Counted from the first letter of the stretch, positions 1 through 6,056 are shown. The stretch is DNA of 6,353 nucleotides from an uncultured Parabacteroides sp. (GCA_900552415.1 USAD01000168.1:1-6353); one strand, 5' to 3'. The notes: generated from the letters alone by a model not told the origin. Translations and numbers: made by a program.

Positions 1-23
1 ATCAATATTAATCAATATTAATC
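1..23. repeat. 10-bp tandem duplication at the window edge
   Basis: The unit ATCAATATTA occurs at 1-10 and 11-20, followed by ATC at 21-23. The second copy fits the SDR reading frame (I-N-I-N-L-N-G), while the first copy is shifted by one base relative to it. The SDR reading frame is therefore probably disturbed upstream as well. It could equally be an end-of-contig artefact. Confidence 0.6.
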
Positions 24-320
24 TGAATGGAATCTTCTTAACGGATATTGCAGCAGGAAAATATATGCTGGAAAATGGCGGAGGTTCCATCATCAATACA
101 GCTTCCCATGTCAGCACATATTGTAAATGTACCGCAGCCACAGTGTGCATATAATGCATCAAAGGTAGGAGTGATCCAGCTGACAAAATCACTTGCAATC
201 GAATGGGCAAAACGCGGCGTGCGTGTAAACTGTATCAGCCCTGGATACATCGGAACAGAGTTAACACTGAACTCACCAACACTGATTCCACTGATTGAAA
301 AATGGAATGAGATCAACCCG
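2..320 (+). pseudogene. Frameshifted, truncated short-chain dehydrogenase/reductase (SDR) fragment
   Basis: This is an internal piece of a classical SDR (Rossmann-fold NAD(P)-dependent oxidoreductase), resembling clostridial sugar-alcohol (mannitol/sorbitol type) dehydrogenases. One frame, positions 11 to about 106, gives [17 protein letters not shown], then [11 protein letters not shown] second frame from 108 continues with [12 protein letters not shown], the catalytic YxxxK as AYNASK, then [15 protein letters not shown] and NEINP. The two frames join cleanly if one C of the CCC at 105-107 is removed, so I read it as a single-base insertion. The N-terminal cofactor motif (TGxxxGxG) lies outside the window or is lost. 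At the 3' end SDR homology stops near 320 and a chance TAA follows at 330-332, so the usual C-terminal ~50 residues are missing. Codon choice differs from the other genes here. It may be a transferred relic, a contig-edge join or a chimeric assembly. The family is clear; the substrate is a guess. Confidence 0.8.
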
Positions 321-355
321 AACATCGCTTAAGCGTTTTGGGGTTGAACGATTTT

Positions 356-403
356 ACGATTCGTGGCCAGGCGTAGGCATAGCCTAATCTGGCCGAGAAT
401 CGT
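356..403. other. Long three-part inverted repeat (stem-loop)
   Basis: Three nested complementary segments form one extended stem. ACGATTC (356-362) pairs with GAATCGT (397-403), GGCCAG (365-370) with CTGGCC (389-394), and TAGGC (374-378) with GCCTA (382-386), closing on a three-base loop. Only short internal mismatches separate the segments. There is no T-tract directly behind it, so alone it is not a classical terminator. It sits just before the terminator at 405-444 and may belong to a larger folded leader or 3' end. Its function is unknown. Confidence 0.7.
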
Positions 404-404
404 G

Positions 405-444
405 AACGCTTGGGAGAATGGATAGATTCTCTCAAGCGTTTTTT
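405..444 (+). terminator. Rho-independent terminator (+ strand)
   Basis: AACGCTTGGGAGAAT (405-419) pairs with ATTCTCTCAAGCGTT (426-440) through one G-U wobble, leaving the six-base loop 420-425. A run of six T ends at 444. The stem and the T-tract both point to termination of transcripts on the + strand. The only + strand coding remnant upstream is the SDR fragment, so the gene this terminator originally served is probably missing from the window. On the - strand the hairpin forms but has no U-tract, so it would be at best a weak stop for the permease transcript. Confidence 0.8.
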
Positions 445-451
445 ATTGGTC

Positions 452-491
452 TACCGTTTCCCGCCGGATTAGAGCGGGAAGAGTAACGGTA
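452..491. other. Bulged inverted repeat across the original permease stop codon
   Basis: TACCGTT (452-458) pairs with AACGGTA (485-491), and TCCCGC (459-464) pairs with GCGGGA (474-479). A five-base bulge (480-484) lies on one side and the loop is 465-473. The repeat overlaps the final codons and original stop codon (469-471) of the permease frame. There is no U-tract on either strand, so a 3'-end stabilising hairpin for the - transcript is more likely than intrinsic termination. Confidence 0.5.
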
Positions 492-657
492 CGATAAACA
501 AGTCTGCCGCCAGGATGATGAAGTTCATGGGAAGTCCGATTCTCATGAAATCAACAAAACGATAACCGCCGGGACCATAGACCATCATGTGTGTCGGTGA
601 GCCGATCGGCGTGGCGAAACTTGACGAGACGGCGATCATCAAGGCTACACAGAAGGT
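469..657 (-). pseudogene. C-terminal remnant of the SLC13 permease, in frame after a nonsense codon
   Basis: Reading on in the same frame past TAA 658-660 gives 62 sense codons ending at TAA 469-471. They begin TFCVALMIAVSSSF, continue ATPIGSPTHMMVYGPGGY and FMRIGLPMNF, and end IVPLLFPL. This is exactly the expected SLC13 C-terminus, including the second-half glycine/proline motif and the last hydrophobic segment. No frameshift is needed. One substitution in the codon at 658-660 (for example from CAA, AAA or TTA) explains the break. The lack of further damage means the lesion is recent, tolerated by readthrough, or an error in the sequence. Confidence 0.88.
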
Positions 658-2253
658 TTAAGGATTGACCCCTAAAGTTACGGCTATCTGGTAAGTGATG
701 GGGAAGAAGATGGCGGCGGTTGCCGTATTGCTGGTGAATTCCGTCAAGAAAGTTGCGGCGAAACAGATTCCCGCCAAGGCGAACATCGGGTTACTACCGC
801 AAACCGACAGGATACCTTCGGCGATCTTGGTGGCTATTCCGGTATATTCGATCGCGCTACCCAAGCTGATGGAGCCGGCGAAGACCATAAGCAACCCCCA
901 ATCAATGCTCTCTCGTGCCTGATTGATGGAGCAACACCGGAGGATGATCATGGCGAAAGCCGCCAGGAAGCTGGCTTGTAGCAAAGGAATGATATTGAGC
1001 GATGAGCAGATAATCATGGCCAGAAGGATGAGCGACGAGGTCAAGGTCTTCTTGCCCTCCTGTGGGATCAGGCTCGACTCGAAGAACTGAAGGTCGGGTG
1101 TCAAGGCGCTCTCTCTCTTTGAACGTGGAGGACACTCTAACAGTAAGGTATCACCCTTCTCGATCACGATCTCACGGGGGCTTTGGTTGATACGCTCACC
1201 TTCACGGGCAATGGCGATAAGTACCATGTTGTTGCGCTCCTCGAAATCGGTATCCACCATACGCGTGCCAACCAAAGAGCTACTGAAACGGACATTCGCC
1301 ATACGTAGCTTACGATTTGAGTCTACTTCGTTGACCGAGAAGACGTGATGAGCCGCATTGACCAATTGGTGGCTATTTCTCAATTTAAGGATCTCGTCGA
1401 CCTGACCGGAGAAGACCAGGCGATCACCTCCAAAGATGAATTCATCCTCACTGACCGGCGAGATGATCTCCTTATCGAAACGGATGATCTCGATGATGTG
1501 TCCGCCTTCTACCTGGAATAATCCCGCGTCTTTCAATGTCTCACCAATGAACTTGGCGTCGGATGGGACAAGCAGTTCTACCGTGTAGTTTTGTGAATTC
1601 TCTAAAGCCTCTTCCGGAGAGGTTCGCTCCGGGATCAGTTTCTTCATCGCGATCGTCGCGAGGATACCGACCGTCAGGCAGAATAAGCCTGCGAGAGTAG
1701 GAGTGAATATACTTAATTGCTCGTGTGTCTGGTCCATGTAGAATCCGGAGATCAACAGGTTGGGTGGCGTGCCGATCAAGGTACAGATACCGCCCATGCC
1801 AGACGCGTAACTCAAGGGAATCAGGAGTTTGGACGGGGCGACATTAAGCTTCTTGGCCCATATCTTTACTACGTTGATAAAAAGGGCAACGACGGTTGTG
1901 TTGTTCAGGAACGAGCTGAGGGCGGCAACCGGTGTCATTAACCGGAAAATAGCCATGTTGTAGGATTTCGGCGTTCCCAGGCAATAACGGACGATCCATT
2001 GCATGACGCCGGTATGAACCAATCCCGCGATAACGACGAACAACGCGCCAACCAGGACAACAGAAGAGGAGGAGAATCCACTCAAGACCTTATCAACCGG
2101 AAGAGCTCCGGTGACCATCAGGATGGTCATTCCTCCTAAGAAGACAAAATCGGGCGCTAGTTTGGTGAATAGCATGAGCCCAAAGACGAGAATGATTGTC
2201 GCTATGACAATCCAGGCGTGAAAACTTAGGCCAGCGAATAAAACTGTTTCCAT
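658..2253 (-). CDS. SLC13-family permease with two TrkA-C domains, truncated by an early stop
   Basis: This is an inner-membrane carrier of the SLC13/DASS (ArsB/NhaD-like) superfamily. It is the subtype with a cytoplasmic TrkA-C (RCK_C) pair inserted between the two membrane halves; relatives move dicarboxylates or sulfate, usually with Na+. I start at ATG 2251-2253 (METVLF) because the upstream ATG at 2287-2289 lies inside the predicted -7 promoter box. This gives 531 residues. Visible parts: first-half SLNNTT-type motif about 113-123, IGTPPN about 160-165, TrkA-C repeats about 224-291 and 313-378, and second-half motif TEFTSNTATAA about 504-514. The ORF ends at TAA (658-660) right after GVNP, before the second-half ATPIGSPTH motif that mirrors IGTPPN. 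The intact protein would be 594 residues. Without its last membrane segments it is probably inactive unless the stop is suppressed, repaired or a sequencing error. The substrate cannot be assigned. Confidence 0.85.
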   Translation of the reverse strand: METVLFAGLSFHAWIVIATIILVFGLMLFTKLAPDFVFLGGMTILMVTGALPVDKVLSGFSSSSVVLVGALFVVIAGLVHTGVMQWIVRYCLGTPKSYNMAIFRLMTPVAALSSFLNNTTVVALFINVVKIWAKKLNVAPSKLLIPLSYASGMGGICTLIGTPPNLLISGFYMDQTHEQLSIFTPTLAGLFCLTVGILATIAMKKLIPERTSPEEALENSQNYTVELLVPSDAKFIGETLKDAGLFQVEGGHIIEIIRFDKEIISPVSEDEFIFGGDRLVFSGQVDEILKLRNSHQLVNAAHHVFSVNEVDSNRKLRMANVRFSSSLVGTRMVDTDFEERNNMVLIAIAREGERINQSPREIVIEKGDTLLLECPPRSKRESALTPDLQFFESSLIPQEGKKTLTSSLILLAMIICSSLNIIPLLQASFLAAFAMIILRCCSINQARESIDWGLLMVFAGSISLGSAIEYTGIATKIAEGILSVCGSNPMFALAGICFAATFLTEFTSNTATAAIFFPITYQIAVTLGVNP

Positions 2254-2286
2254 TGTGTAGAGATTAAAATGATTTATTTTTAGCGA

Positions 2287-2319
2287 CAAAGATAGCTTTA
2301 ATGCTGGAATTTCCGTAAA
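2287..2319 (-). promoter_or_regulatory. Bacteroidetes-type promoter for the SLC13 permease
   Basis: On the - strand TATCTTTG (2294 down to 2287) matches the Bacteroidetes -7 element TAnnTTTG in full. TTTA (2319-2316) sits 21 bases upstream, near the expected position and sequence of the -33 TTTG box. Transcription would start near 2280, leaving a short leader to the ATG at 2253. This placement argues against starting the protein at 2289. Confidence 0.65.
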
Positions 2320-2330
2320 TTCGCTACGGA
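2312..2330. promoter_or_regulatory. Inverted repeat in the divergent promoter region (possible operator)
   Basis: TCCGTA (2312-2317) and TACGGA (2325-2330) are perfect inverted repeats separated by seven bases. They overlap the -33 box of the permease promoter and lie just before the nitroreductase start at 2341. A dimeric regulator bound here could affect both divergent genes. The arms are only 6 bp, so chance is a real alternative. No regulator gene is present in the window. Confidence 0.35.
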
Positions 2331-2340
2331 CTATTTAATT

Positions 2341-2949
2341 ATGGCAGATATGGGGATCAAAAATGTTTTTGGCCAAATCATGGGGATTTGTCTCATTGGA
2401 TTCTTGTCTCAAGGGTGCGGCTTCTCGGGCCAACAACCGGATGCTGTTAATCCGACGCTTGAGACCATCATGTCCCGGAAGAGTGTACGCCAGTTCCAGG
2501 AGCGTCCGGTTGAGGCGGAAAAGGTCGAGTGGTTGTTGCGTTCGGCTATGGCGGCTCCGAGCGGAAAGGATCTGCGTCCATGGTCGTTTGTGGTGATCGA
2601 TCAAAGGGAGAGGCTGGATTCGTTGGCGGAGGCATTACCGACGGCGAAGATGTTGCGGCAAGCTCCAATGGCGATTGTGGTTAGTGGCGATGAGACTCGC
2701 TCGTTTTATTGGTATCTGGATTGTTCTGCCGCCGCTCAAAATATCCTGTTAGCTGCCGAGTCTTTGGGATTGGGCGCGGTGTGGACGGCGACTTATCCTT
2801 ATCCGGACCGGATGCGTATCGTAGCCGATCAATTGGCCTTGCCAGACCGGATCAAGTCGCTTTGTGTCATTCCTGTCGGCTATCCGGCAGGGGAAACTTC
2901 TCCAAAGGACAAATGGAATGAGGATTGTATTCATCAAAATAAATGGTAA
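2341..2949 (+). CDS. Nitroreductase-family FMN oxidoreductase, predicted lipoprotein
   Basis: This 202-residue protein of the nitroreductase family (FMN-dependent, normally a homodimer reducing nitro groups, quinones or related electrophiles with NAD(P)H) has family hallmarks throughout. They include SRKSVRQF at 45-52 (the R-x-S-x-R flavin-phosphate contact), AAPSGKDLRPW at 71-81, the GLGAVW turn at 143-148, VIPVGYPAG at 176-184, and the typical C-terminus IHQNKW. Residues 7-26 form a hydrophobic signal-like stretch ending FLSQGC, suggesting lipidation at Cys26. The lipobox is imperfect (S-Q-G-C), so export is likely but not certain. Most family members are cytoplasmic and lack such an extension. 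ATG 2341 is the first start; ATG 2350 is an in-frame alternative. No clear Shine-Dalgarno is seen, as is usual in Bacteroidetes. The metallohydrolase follows after an 11-base gap, probably in the same transcript. The substrate is unknown. Confidence 0.88.
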   Translation: MADMGIKNVFGQIMGICLIGFLSQGCGFSGQQPDAVNPTLETIMSRKSVRQFQERPVEAEKVEWLLRSAMAAPSGKDLRPWSFVVIDQRERLDSLAEALPTAKMLRQAPMAIVVSGDETRSFYWYLDCSAAAQNILLAAESLGLGAVWTATYPYPDRMRIVADQLALPDRIKSLCVIPVGYPAGETSPKDKWNEDCIHQNKW

Positions 2950-2960
2950 GATTAAAGATT

Positions 2961-3845
2961 ATGAAAAGACGAGAATGGTTGCGTAATGTCGCGAGCGCTT
3001 CCCTGTTATTCGCCATGACGGGATGCGCAAACGGGAACAAGCAGACGGAAGCGAGTGAGGTAAAAACCGAGACGCCTGTCGCTGGAGTGAAAACCCAAAC
3101 TGGCGTGACAACAAGAGAGTTCGGACAGGCAAAGGTGACCTGGATCCGTGATAACGCTAAGGAGCGGATAATGAATAACAGTCTTTTTGTTGGTGCCGAT
3201 AGTACCAAGATTAACGAGTGGTCTCCGCAAGGAGGAGCGCCCGCCTCGGTTAGTGTTGTCTTGGTCGAATCGGAAGGGAAACGGATTTTGGTAGACACGG
3301 GAAATGGCGTAGCTGATAGCCTTATGCTTCCTGGGTTGGCCTCGATAGGTGTCAAGCCGGAAGATATTGATTATTTATATATTACCCATTTTCATGGCGA
3401 TCATCTTGGCGGTATGATGAATGGGGAACAGGTCGTTTTCCCAAATGCCCAGGTTTATGTCTCAACTTTGGAGTATGACGCCTGGATGACGAGTCCTGCT
3501 TTGGAGAAACGTCGTGAGCAAGCGGCTAAGATCATGGGCGCTTATCTGGAGCGGTTGCATAAGTTCTCTTTTGGTGAGACTTTGCCAGGAAATGTGTTGG
3601 CGATCGATGCGGTTGGTCATACGCCAGGCCATACGGCTTATCTGGTGGACAAGTGCCTGATCATTGGCGACCTTTTGCATGGCGCTGCCTTACAGATTCC
3701 GCATCCGGAGTTGTGTGCCTCATTTGATATGGATCGGGAAAAGGCGGTTGAGACTAGAAAGCGATTGTTGGCGGAAGCCAAATCAAAAGGGTTTGTTTTG
3801 ACAGGAATGCACCTGCCTGAGCCCGGATTTATCGAAAGCTGGTAA
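2961..3845 (+). CDS. MBL-fold metallohydrolase, predicted lipoprotein with Tat-like signal
   Basis: This 294-residue metallo-beta-lactamase-fold hydrolase has the full metal site: HFHGDH at 143-148, GHTPGH at 219-224, Asp237 in IGDLLHG, and a distal His284 in TGMHLPEP. The set predicts a dinuclear zinc or iron hydrolase of the broad lactonase/glyoxalase-II-like group; the fold alone does not say which ester, lactone or thioester is cut. The N-terminus KRREWLR followed by a hydrophobic run and MTGC (Cys22) resembles a twin-arginine signal with a lipobox, consistent with folding and metal loading before export. I start at ATG 2961. ATG 2943, overlapping the nitroreductase stop, would add six residues and is possible through translational coupling. 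Residues 23-55 are a low-complexity tether rich in K, T, E and V. The gene lies 11 bases after the nitroreductase and ends at the shared terminator. It is not a proven antibiotic-resistance lactamase. Confidence 0.88.
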   Translation: MKRREWLRNVASASLLFAMTGCANGNKQTEASEVKTETPVAGVKTQTGVTTREFGQAKVTWIRDNAKERIMNNSLFVGADSTKINEWSPQGGAPASVSVVLVESEGKRILVDTGNGVADSLMLPGLASIGVKPEDIDYLYITHFHGDHLGGMMNGEQVVFPNAQVYVSTLEYDAWMTSPALEKRREQAAKIMGAYLERLHKFSFGETLPGNVLAIDAVGHTPGHTAYLVDKCLIIGDLLHGAALQIPHPELCASFDMDREKAVETRKRLLAEAKSKGFVLTGMHLPEPGFIESW

Positions 3846-3859
3846 AAGGGATCGAAGTG

Positions 3860-3914
3860 AAAAAAGAATTCCACTGCAGTGTATTTGGAAACGCACTGCA
3901 GTGGAATTTTTTTT
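3860..3914. terminator. Bidirectional rho-independent terminator between convergent genes
   Basis: AATTCCACTGCAGTG (3867-3881) pairs perfectly over 15 bp with CACTGCAGTGGAATT (3894-3908) around a 12-base loop. T3907-T3914 gives a U-tract on the + side, and A3860-A3865 gives one on the - side. It therefore can stop both the metallohydrolase transcript and the opposing split-barrel lipoprotein transcript. Each arm also contains the self-complementary decamer CACTGCAGTG. Confidence 0.93.
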
Positions 3915-3922
3915 GGACTATA

Positions 3923-4510
3923 TTAGAAACTAAAGGATTCTACCGATCCATTCGAACGGGAGATCTCTACGGTCGCATGCTTGAAGTAGAAACTTCCCAA
4001 TTGGTCACCTGTTTTCTCGTTATACATATTTTTCAGGTGTGGATTCTTTTCGAAGACGGCCTGTGTCACTTCGGGATCATCTTCACAGACCACTTCGCCG
4101 CTGATACGGATCCATTCCCTGTTTTGTCCAGTGGCGGCTACTTCTACGTGTGGGTTCTTGAGAGCTTGTTGATAAACGCCCTTTTGTTTTCCAACGTGAA
4201 ACCAGAGTTTTTCTTTCAATAAGGAAATAACGCCGGTTGGCCGGACGCGAGGCTTATCGCCATCTATTGTTGTCACGTAATAGGGTTTGCTTGTGTTCAA
4301 GAAATTATAAGTAACCGTTCGGGCTGAATCCGCCGGAAGGTCTAACTTGACGACACCTAGTCCGGTAGCGCCGGAGTTGGCGTCGGTCTGTGTTACCGTT
4401 GCCTCCTCTTGCTTGGGGAGCGCATTGGTTGATTCTGATTTCTTCGTCTCTTGACCACAGCTAGCCAAAAAAGTAAGCGCGGCAGCCACTAAATAGAGGT
4501 TTGTTTTCAT
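3923..4510 (-). CDS. Pyridoxamine-5'-phosphate-oxidase-like (split-barrel) lipoprotein
   Basis: This 195-residue protein starts with a clean lipoprotein signal, MKTNLYLVAAALTFLASC, with Cys18 as the lipidation site. A charged, disordered-looking linker follows at about 19-60. Residues about 62-195 look like a PNPOx-like FMN split barrel: YVTTIDGDKPRVRPTG at 78-93, KLWFHVGKQKGVYQQ at 101-115, NPHVEVAA at 119-126 and WIRISGEV at 133-140. This matches the flavin-binding 'general stress/flavin nucleotide-binding' branch rather than true PdxH, whose substrate-binding C-terminus is absent. FMN or another flavin is the likely cofactor; F420 is unlikely in this lineage. The open frame runs upstream to 5347, but that part is out of frame inside the MATE gene; the signal peptide fixes ATG 4508-4510. 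It has its own -7 box, faces the nitroreductase operon and shares its terminator. Its reaction is unknown. Confidence 0.87.
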   Translation of the reverse strand: MKTNLYLVAAALTFLASCGQETKKSESTNALPKQEEATVTQTDANSGATGLGVVKLDLPADSARTVTYNFLNTSKPYYVTTIDGDKPRVRPTGVISLLKEKLWFHVGKQKGVYQQALKNPHVEVAATGQNREWIRISGEVVCEDDPEVTQAVFEKNPHLKNMYNEKTGDQLGSFYFKHATVEISRSNGSVESFSF

Positions 4511-4552
4511 AATGAGAAAAAGTGGTTTTATTGTTTGTTTGAATAAGTTCCT

Positions 4553-4560
4553 CAAAAATA
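4553..4560 (-). promoter_or_regulatory. -7 promoter element for the split-barrel lipoprotein
   Basis: On the - strand TATTTTTG (4560 down to 4553) matches TAnnTTTG in full, about 43 bases before the ATG at 4510. No good -33 TTTG is seen at the usual distance; a TTTA lies about 16 bases upstream. The region is AT-rich, which raises the chance of a random match. I see no terminator between the MATE stop and this site, so read-through from the MATE gene is also possible. Confidence 0.45.
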
Positions 4561-4608
4561 CGAAATAGTTTGATGTTAAATTGTTCGAAATACTTGATTT
4601 TTGTTTTT

Positions 4609-5985
4609 TTAGGGATGTCGTGGAGCGGTGATAGATAATTTGTTGAGTATTTTGGGAAATTGGATGGCGAAAATCGTCGTGCAACAGATGGCGGCGGTCG
4701 CGTCGGAGATGGCCTCTGCCGCGAAAACGCCGTTTGTTCCCCAATAATTGGGTAAGATCAACGCGAGCGGGATCAACAGGAATACTTTCCGGAGCAGGGC
4801 GATGAAGACAGAGACTTTTGCCTGTCCCAAAGCGACGAACATATTTTGGCAAGCTCTTTGTAAGCCGAAGATCGACATGCCGGCCAGGAAAAGGGGCATG
4901 ACTTGGGCGACGGTCGCGATCAGCCGCTCGTCGTTCGTAAAGGCGGAGGCGACGACCTCTGGAAACAGGATCATCAAAAGGATCAGGAGCAGGTTGAACG
5001 AGAACATGACAAGCAATACGATCTTGAAACATTCTTGGACACGAGCCTTGTCCTTGTGCCCGTAGTTGTAGCTGACAATGGGTATGAAACCTTGCGCGAA
5101 TCCCGTAAGGGGAACACTCACCAGGAGCATGGCGCTTTGCATGATGGCCAGGGCGCTGACGTAGATGTCGCCAAAGGCCTTCAGGCTGCTGTTCAGGACA
5201 AATCCTACCAGGCTTTCCGTGCTGGCCATGATGAAAGGCGATACGCCTAAGGCCAATATGGCGCTTACGGTTTTCCAATTGAGTCTCATCTGTTTCGGAT
5301 TCAGTCGTAAGGAGGCCCGGTCGGAACAGAGAAAGGCGAGTACCCATGCCGCGCTAAAGGCTTGTGATATGATGGTTGCCCATGCCGCGCCTTTCACGCC
5401 CATCTCGAAGACGAAAATGAACAGCGGATCGAGCAGGATATTCAGGACGGCGCCAATTATGACCGAGAGCATCGCGATGGTTGGTCGGCCCTGTGTGTTG
5501 ATGAATGAGTTGAGGCCGACGGCGATTTGGACGAACAGGGTTCCCAACAGATAAATCGACAGATAGTCGACTGCGTAACCGATCGTGTTACTCGACGCCC
5601 CGATCATCAGGAGGATCGGTCGCATGAACAGATAGACGATGGAGGAGGTGACAAGCGAGAACAGTAGCAGGAGCGTAAATCCGTTGCCCAGGATCAGGCT
5701 GGCTCTTGCCCGGTCGTTTTGCCCAAGCGCAATGGCGGCCAGTGGCGCGCCACCCGACCCGACAATCGCCGAGAAGGCGGATATCAGGATAATGATGGAG
5801 CTGGTAACGCCGATTCCGGCCAAGGCATCGGTGCCGATCCCGGGAATGTGCCCGATATAGATCCGGTCAACAAGATTGTAGAGCAAGTTGACTATTTGAG
5901 CGGCGATGGCGGGCAAAGCCATGTGGAATATCAGGGGCAACATCCGCTTGGTGCCCAGGCGTTCCTCGTAAACCAATTGACTCAT
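4609..5985 (-). CDS. MATE-family multidrug/cation antiporter
   Basis: This 458-residue integral inner-membrane protein has the full length and about 12 hydrophobic segments of a MATE transporter, in two pseudo-symmetric halves (about 15-220 and 240-445). It resembles the MepA-like branch of MATE exporters, which expel cationic drugs or metabolites in exchange for Na+ or H+. Family features visible are NLLYNLVDRIYIGH at 33-46, GQNDRARA at 88-95, INTQGRPTIAM at 162-172, LNILLDPLFIF at 181-191, GVKGAAWAT at 196-204, and QGFIPIVSYNYG at 298-309 in the second half. The first ATG (5983-5985) fits the family N-terminus. The gene is divergent from the NlpC/P60 gene, with a -7-like TACCTTCG upstream. 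The frame is intact. The drug or metabolite moved cannot be told from sequence. Confidence 0.93.
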   Translation of the reverse strand: MSQLVYEERLGTKRMLPLIFHMALPAIAAQIVNLLYNLVDRIYIGHIPGIGTDALAGIGVTSSIIILISAFSAIVGSGGAPLAAIALGQNDRARASLILGNGFTLLLLFSLVTSSIVYLFMRPILLMIGASSNTIGYAVDYLSIYLLGTLFVQIAVGLNSFINTQGRPTIAMLSVIIGAVLNILLDPLFIFVFEMGVKGAAWATIISQAFSAAWVLAFLCSDRASLRLNPKQMRLNWKTVSAILALGVSPFIMASTESLVGFVLNSSLKAFGDIYVSALAIMQSAMLLVSVPLTGFAQGFIPIVSYNYGHKDKARVQECFKIVLLVMFSFNLLLILLMILFPEVVASAFTNDERLIATVAQVMPLFLAGMSIFGLQRACQNMFVALGQAKVSVFIALLRKVFLLIPLALILPNYWGTNGVFAAEAISDATAAICCTTIFAIQFPKILNKLSITAPRHP

Positions 5986-6008
5986 ATGAGCGTGTTTTCT
6001 TTTGGATG

Positions 6009-6016
6009 CGAAGGTA
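6009..6016 (-). promoter_or_regulatory. -7-like promoter element for the MATE gene
   Basis: On the - strand TACCTTCG (6016 down to 6009) matches TAnnTTTG at all but one position. It lies 23 bases before the MATE ATG. TTCG-type variants of this box are familiar in Bacteroidetes. I could not place a -33 box at normal spacing. Confidence 0.45.
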
Positions 6017-6048
6017 AGAAAAATGCCTTTTTATTGGATATAAAATCT

Positions 6049-6056
6049 TAATTTTG
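6049..6056 (+). promoter_or_regulatory. -7 promoter element for the NlpC/P60 lipoprotein gene
   Basis: TAATTTTG (6049-6056) fully matches TAnnTTTG and lies about 45 bases before ATG 6101. Transcription would start near 6063. A -33 TTTG is not clearly present. The site and the MATE -7 box lie back to back in a 115-base divergent region. Confidence 0.5.

Noticed and set aside
38..325. - strand ORF opposite the SDR fragment
   Set aside because: Its translation has no family resemblance, while the + strand carries clear SDR motifs including YxxxK.
331..442. Insertion sequence or MITE bounded by AAGCGTTTT repeats
   Set aside because: The repeats are explained by competing stem arms, no transposase or proper terminal inverted repeats are visible, and one copy is part of the terminator. 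Kept only as an alternative reading.
902..1135. Short - strand ORF inside the permease gene
   Set aside because: Out-of-frame shadow of the TrkA-C and linker region, with no recognisable domain or start signal.
2254..2289. N-terminal extension of the SLC13 permease to ATG 2289
   Set aside because: It overlaps the predicted -7 box (2287-2294), and the extra residues are not SLC13-like; METVLF at 2253 fits better.
2867..3355. - strand ORF opposite the start of the MBL gene
   Set aside because: Antisense shadow of the well-supported nitroreductase/MBL junction.
2961..3845. MBL protein as an antibiotic-resistance beta-lactamase
   Set aside because: The metal motif is shared by the whole MBL superfamily; nothing in the sequence points to beta-lactam substrates.
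3923..5347. A single 474-residue open frame on the - strand
   Set aside because: Only the last 195 codons (from ATG 4510) look like a protein. The upstream part is a basic, low-quality shadow of the MATE gene in another frame.
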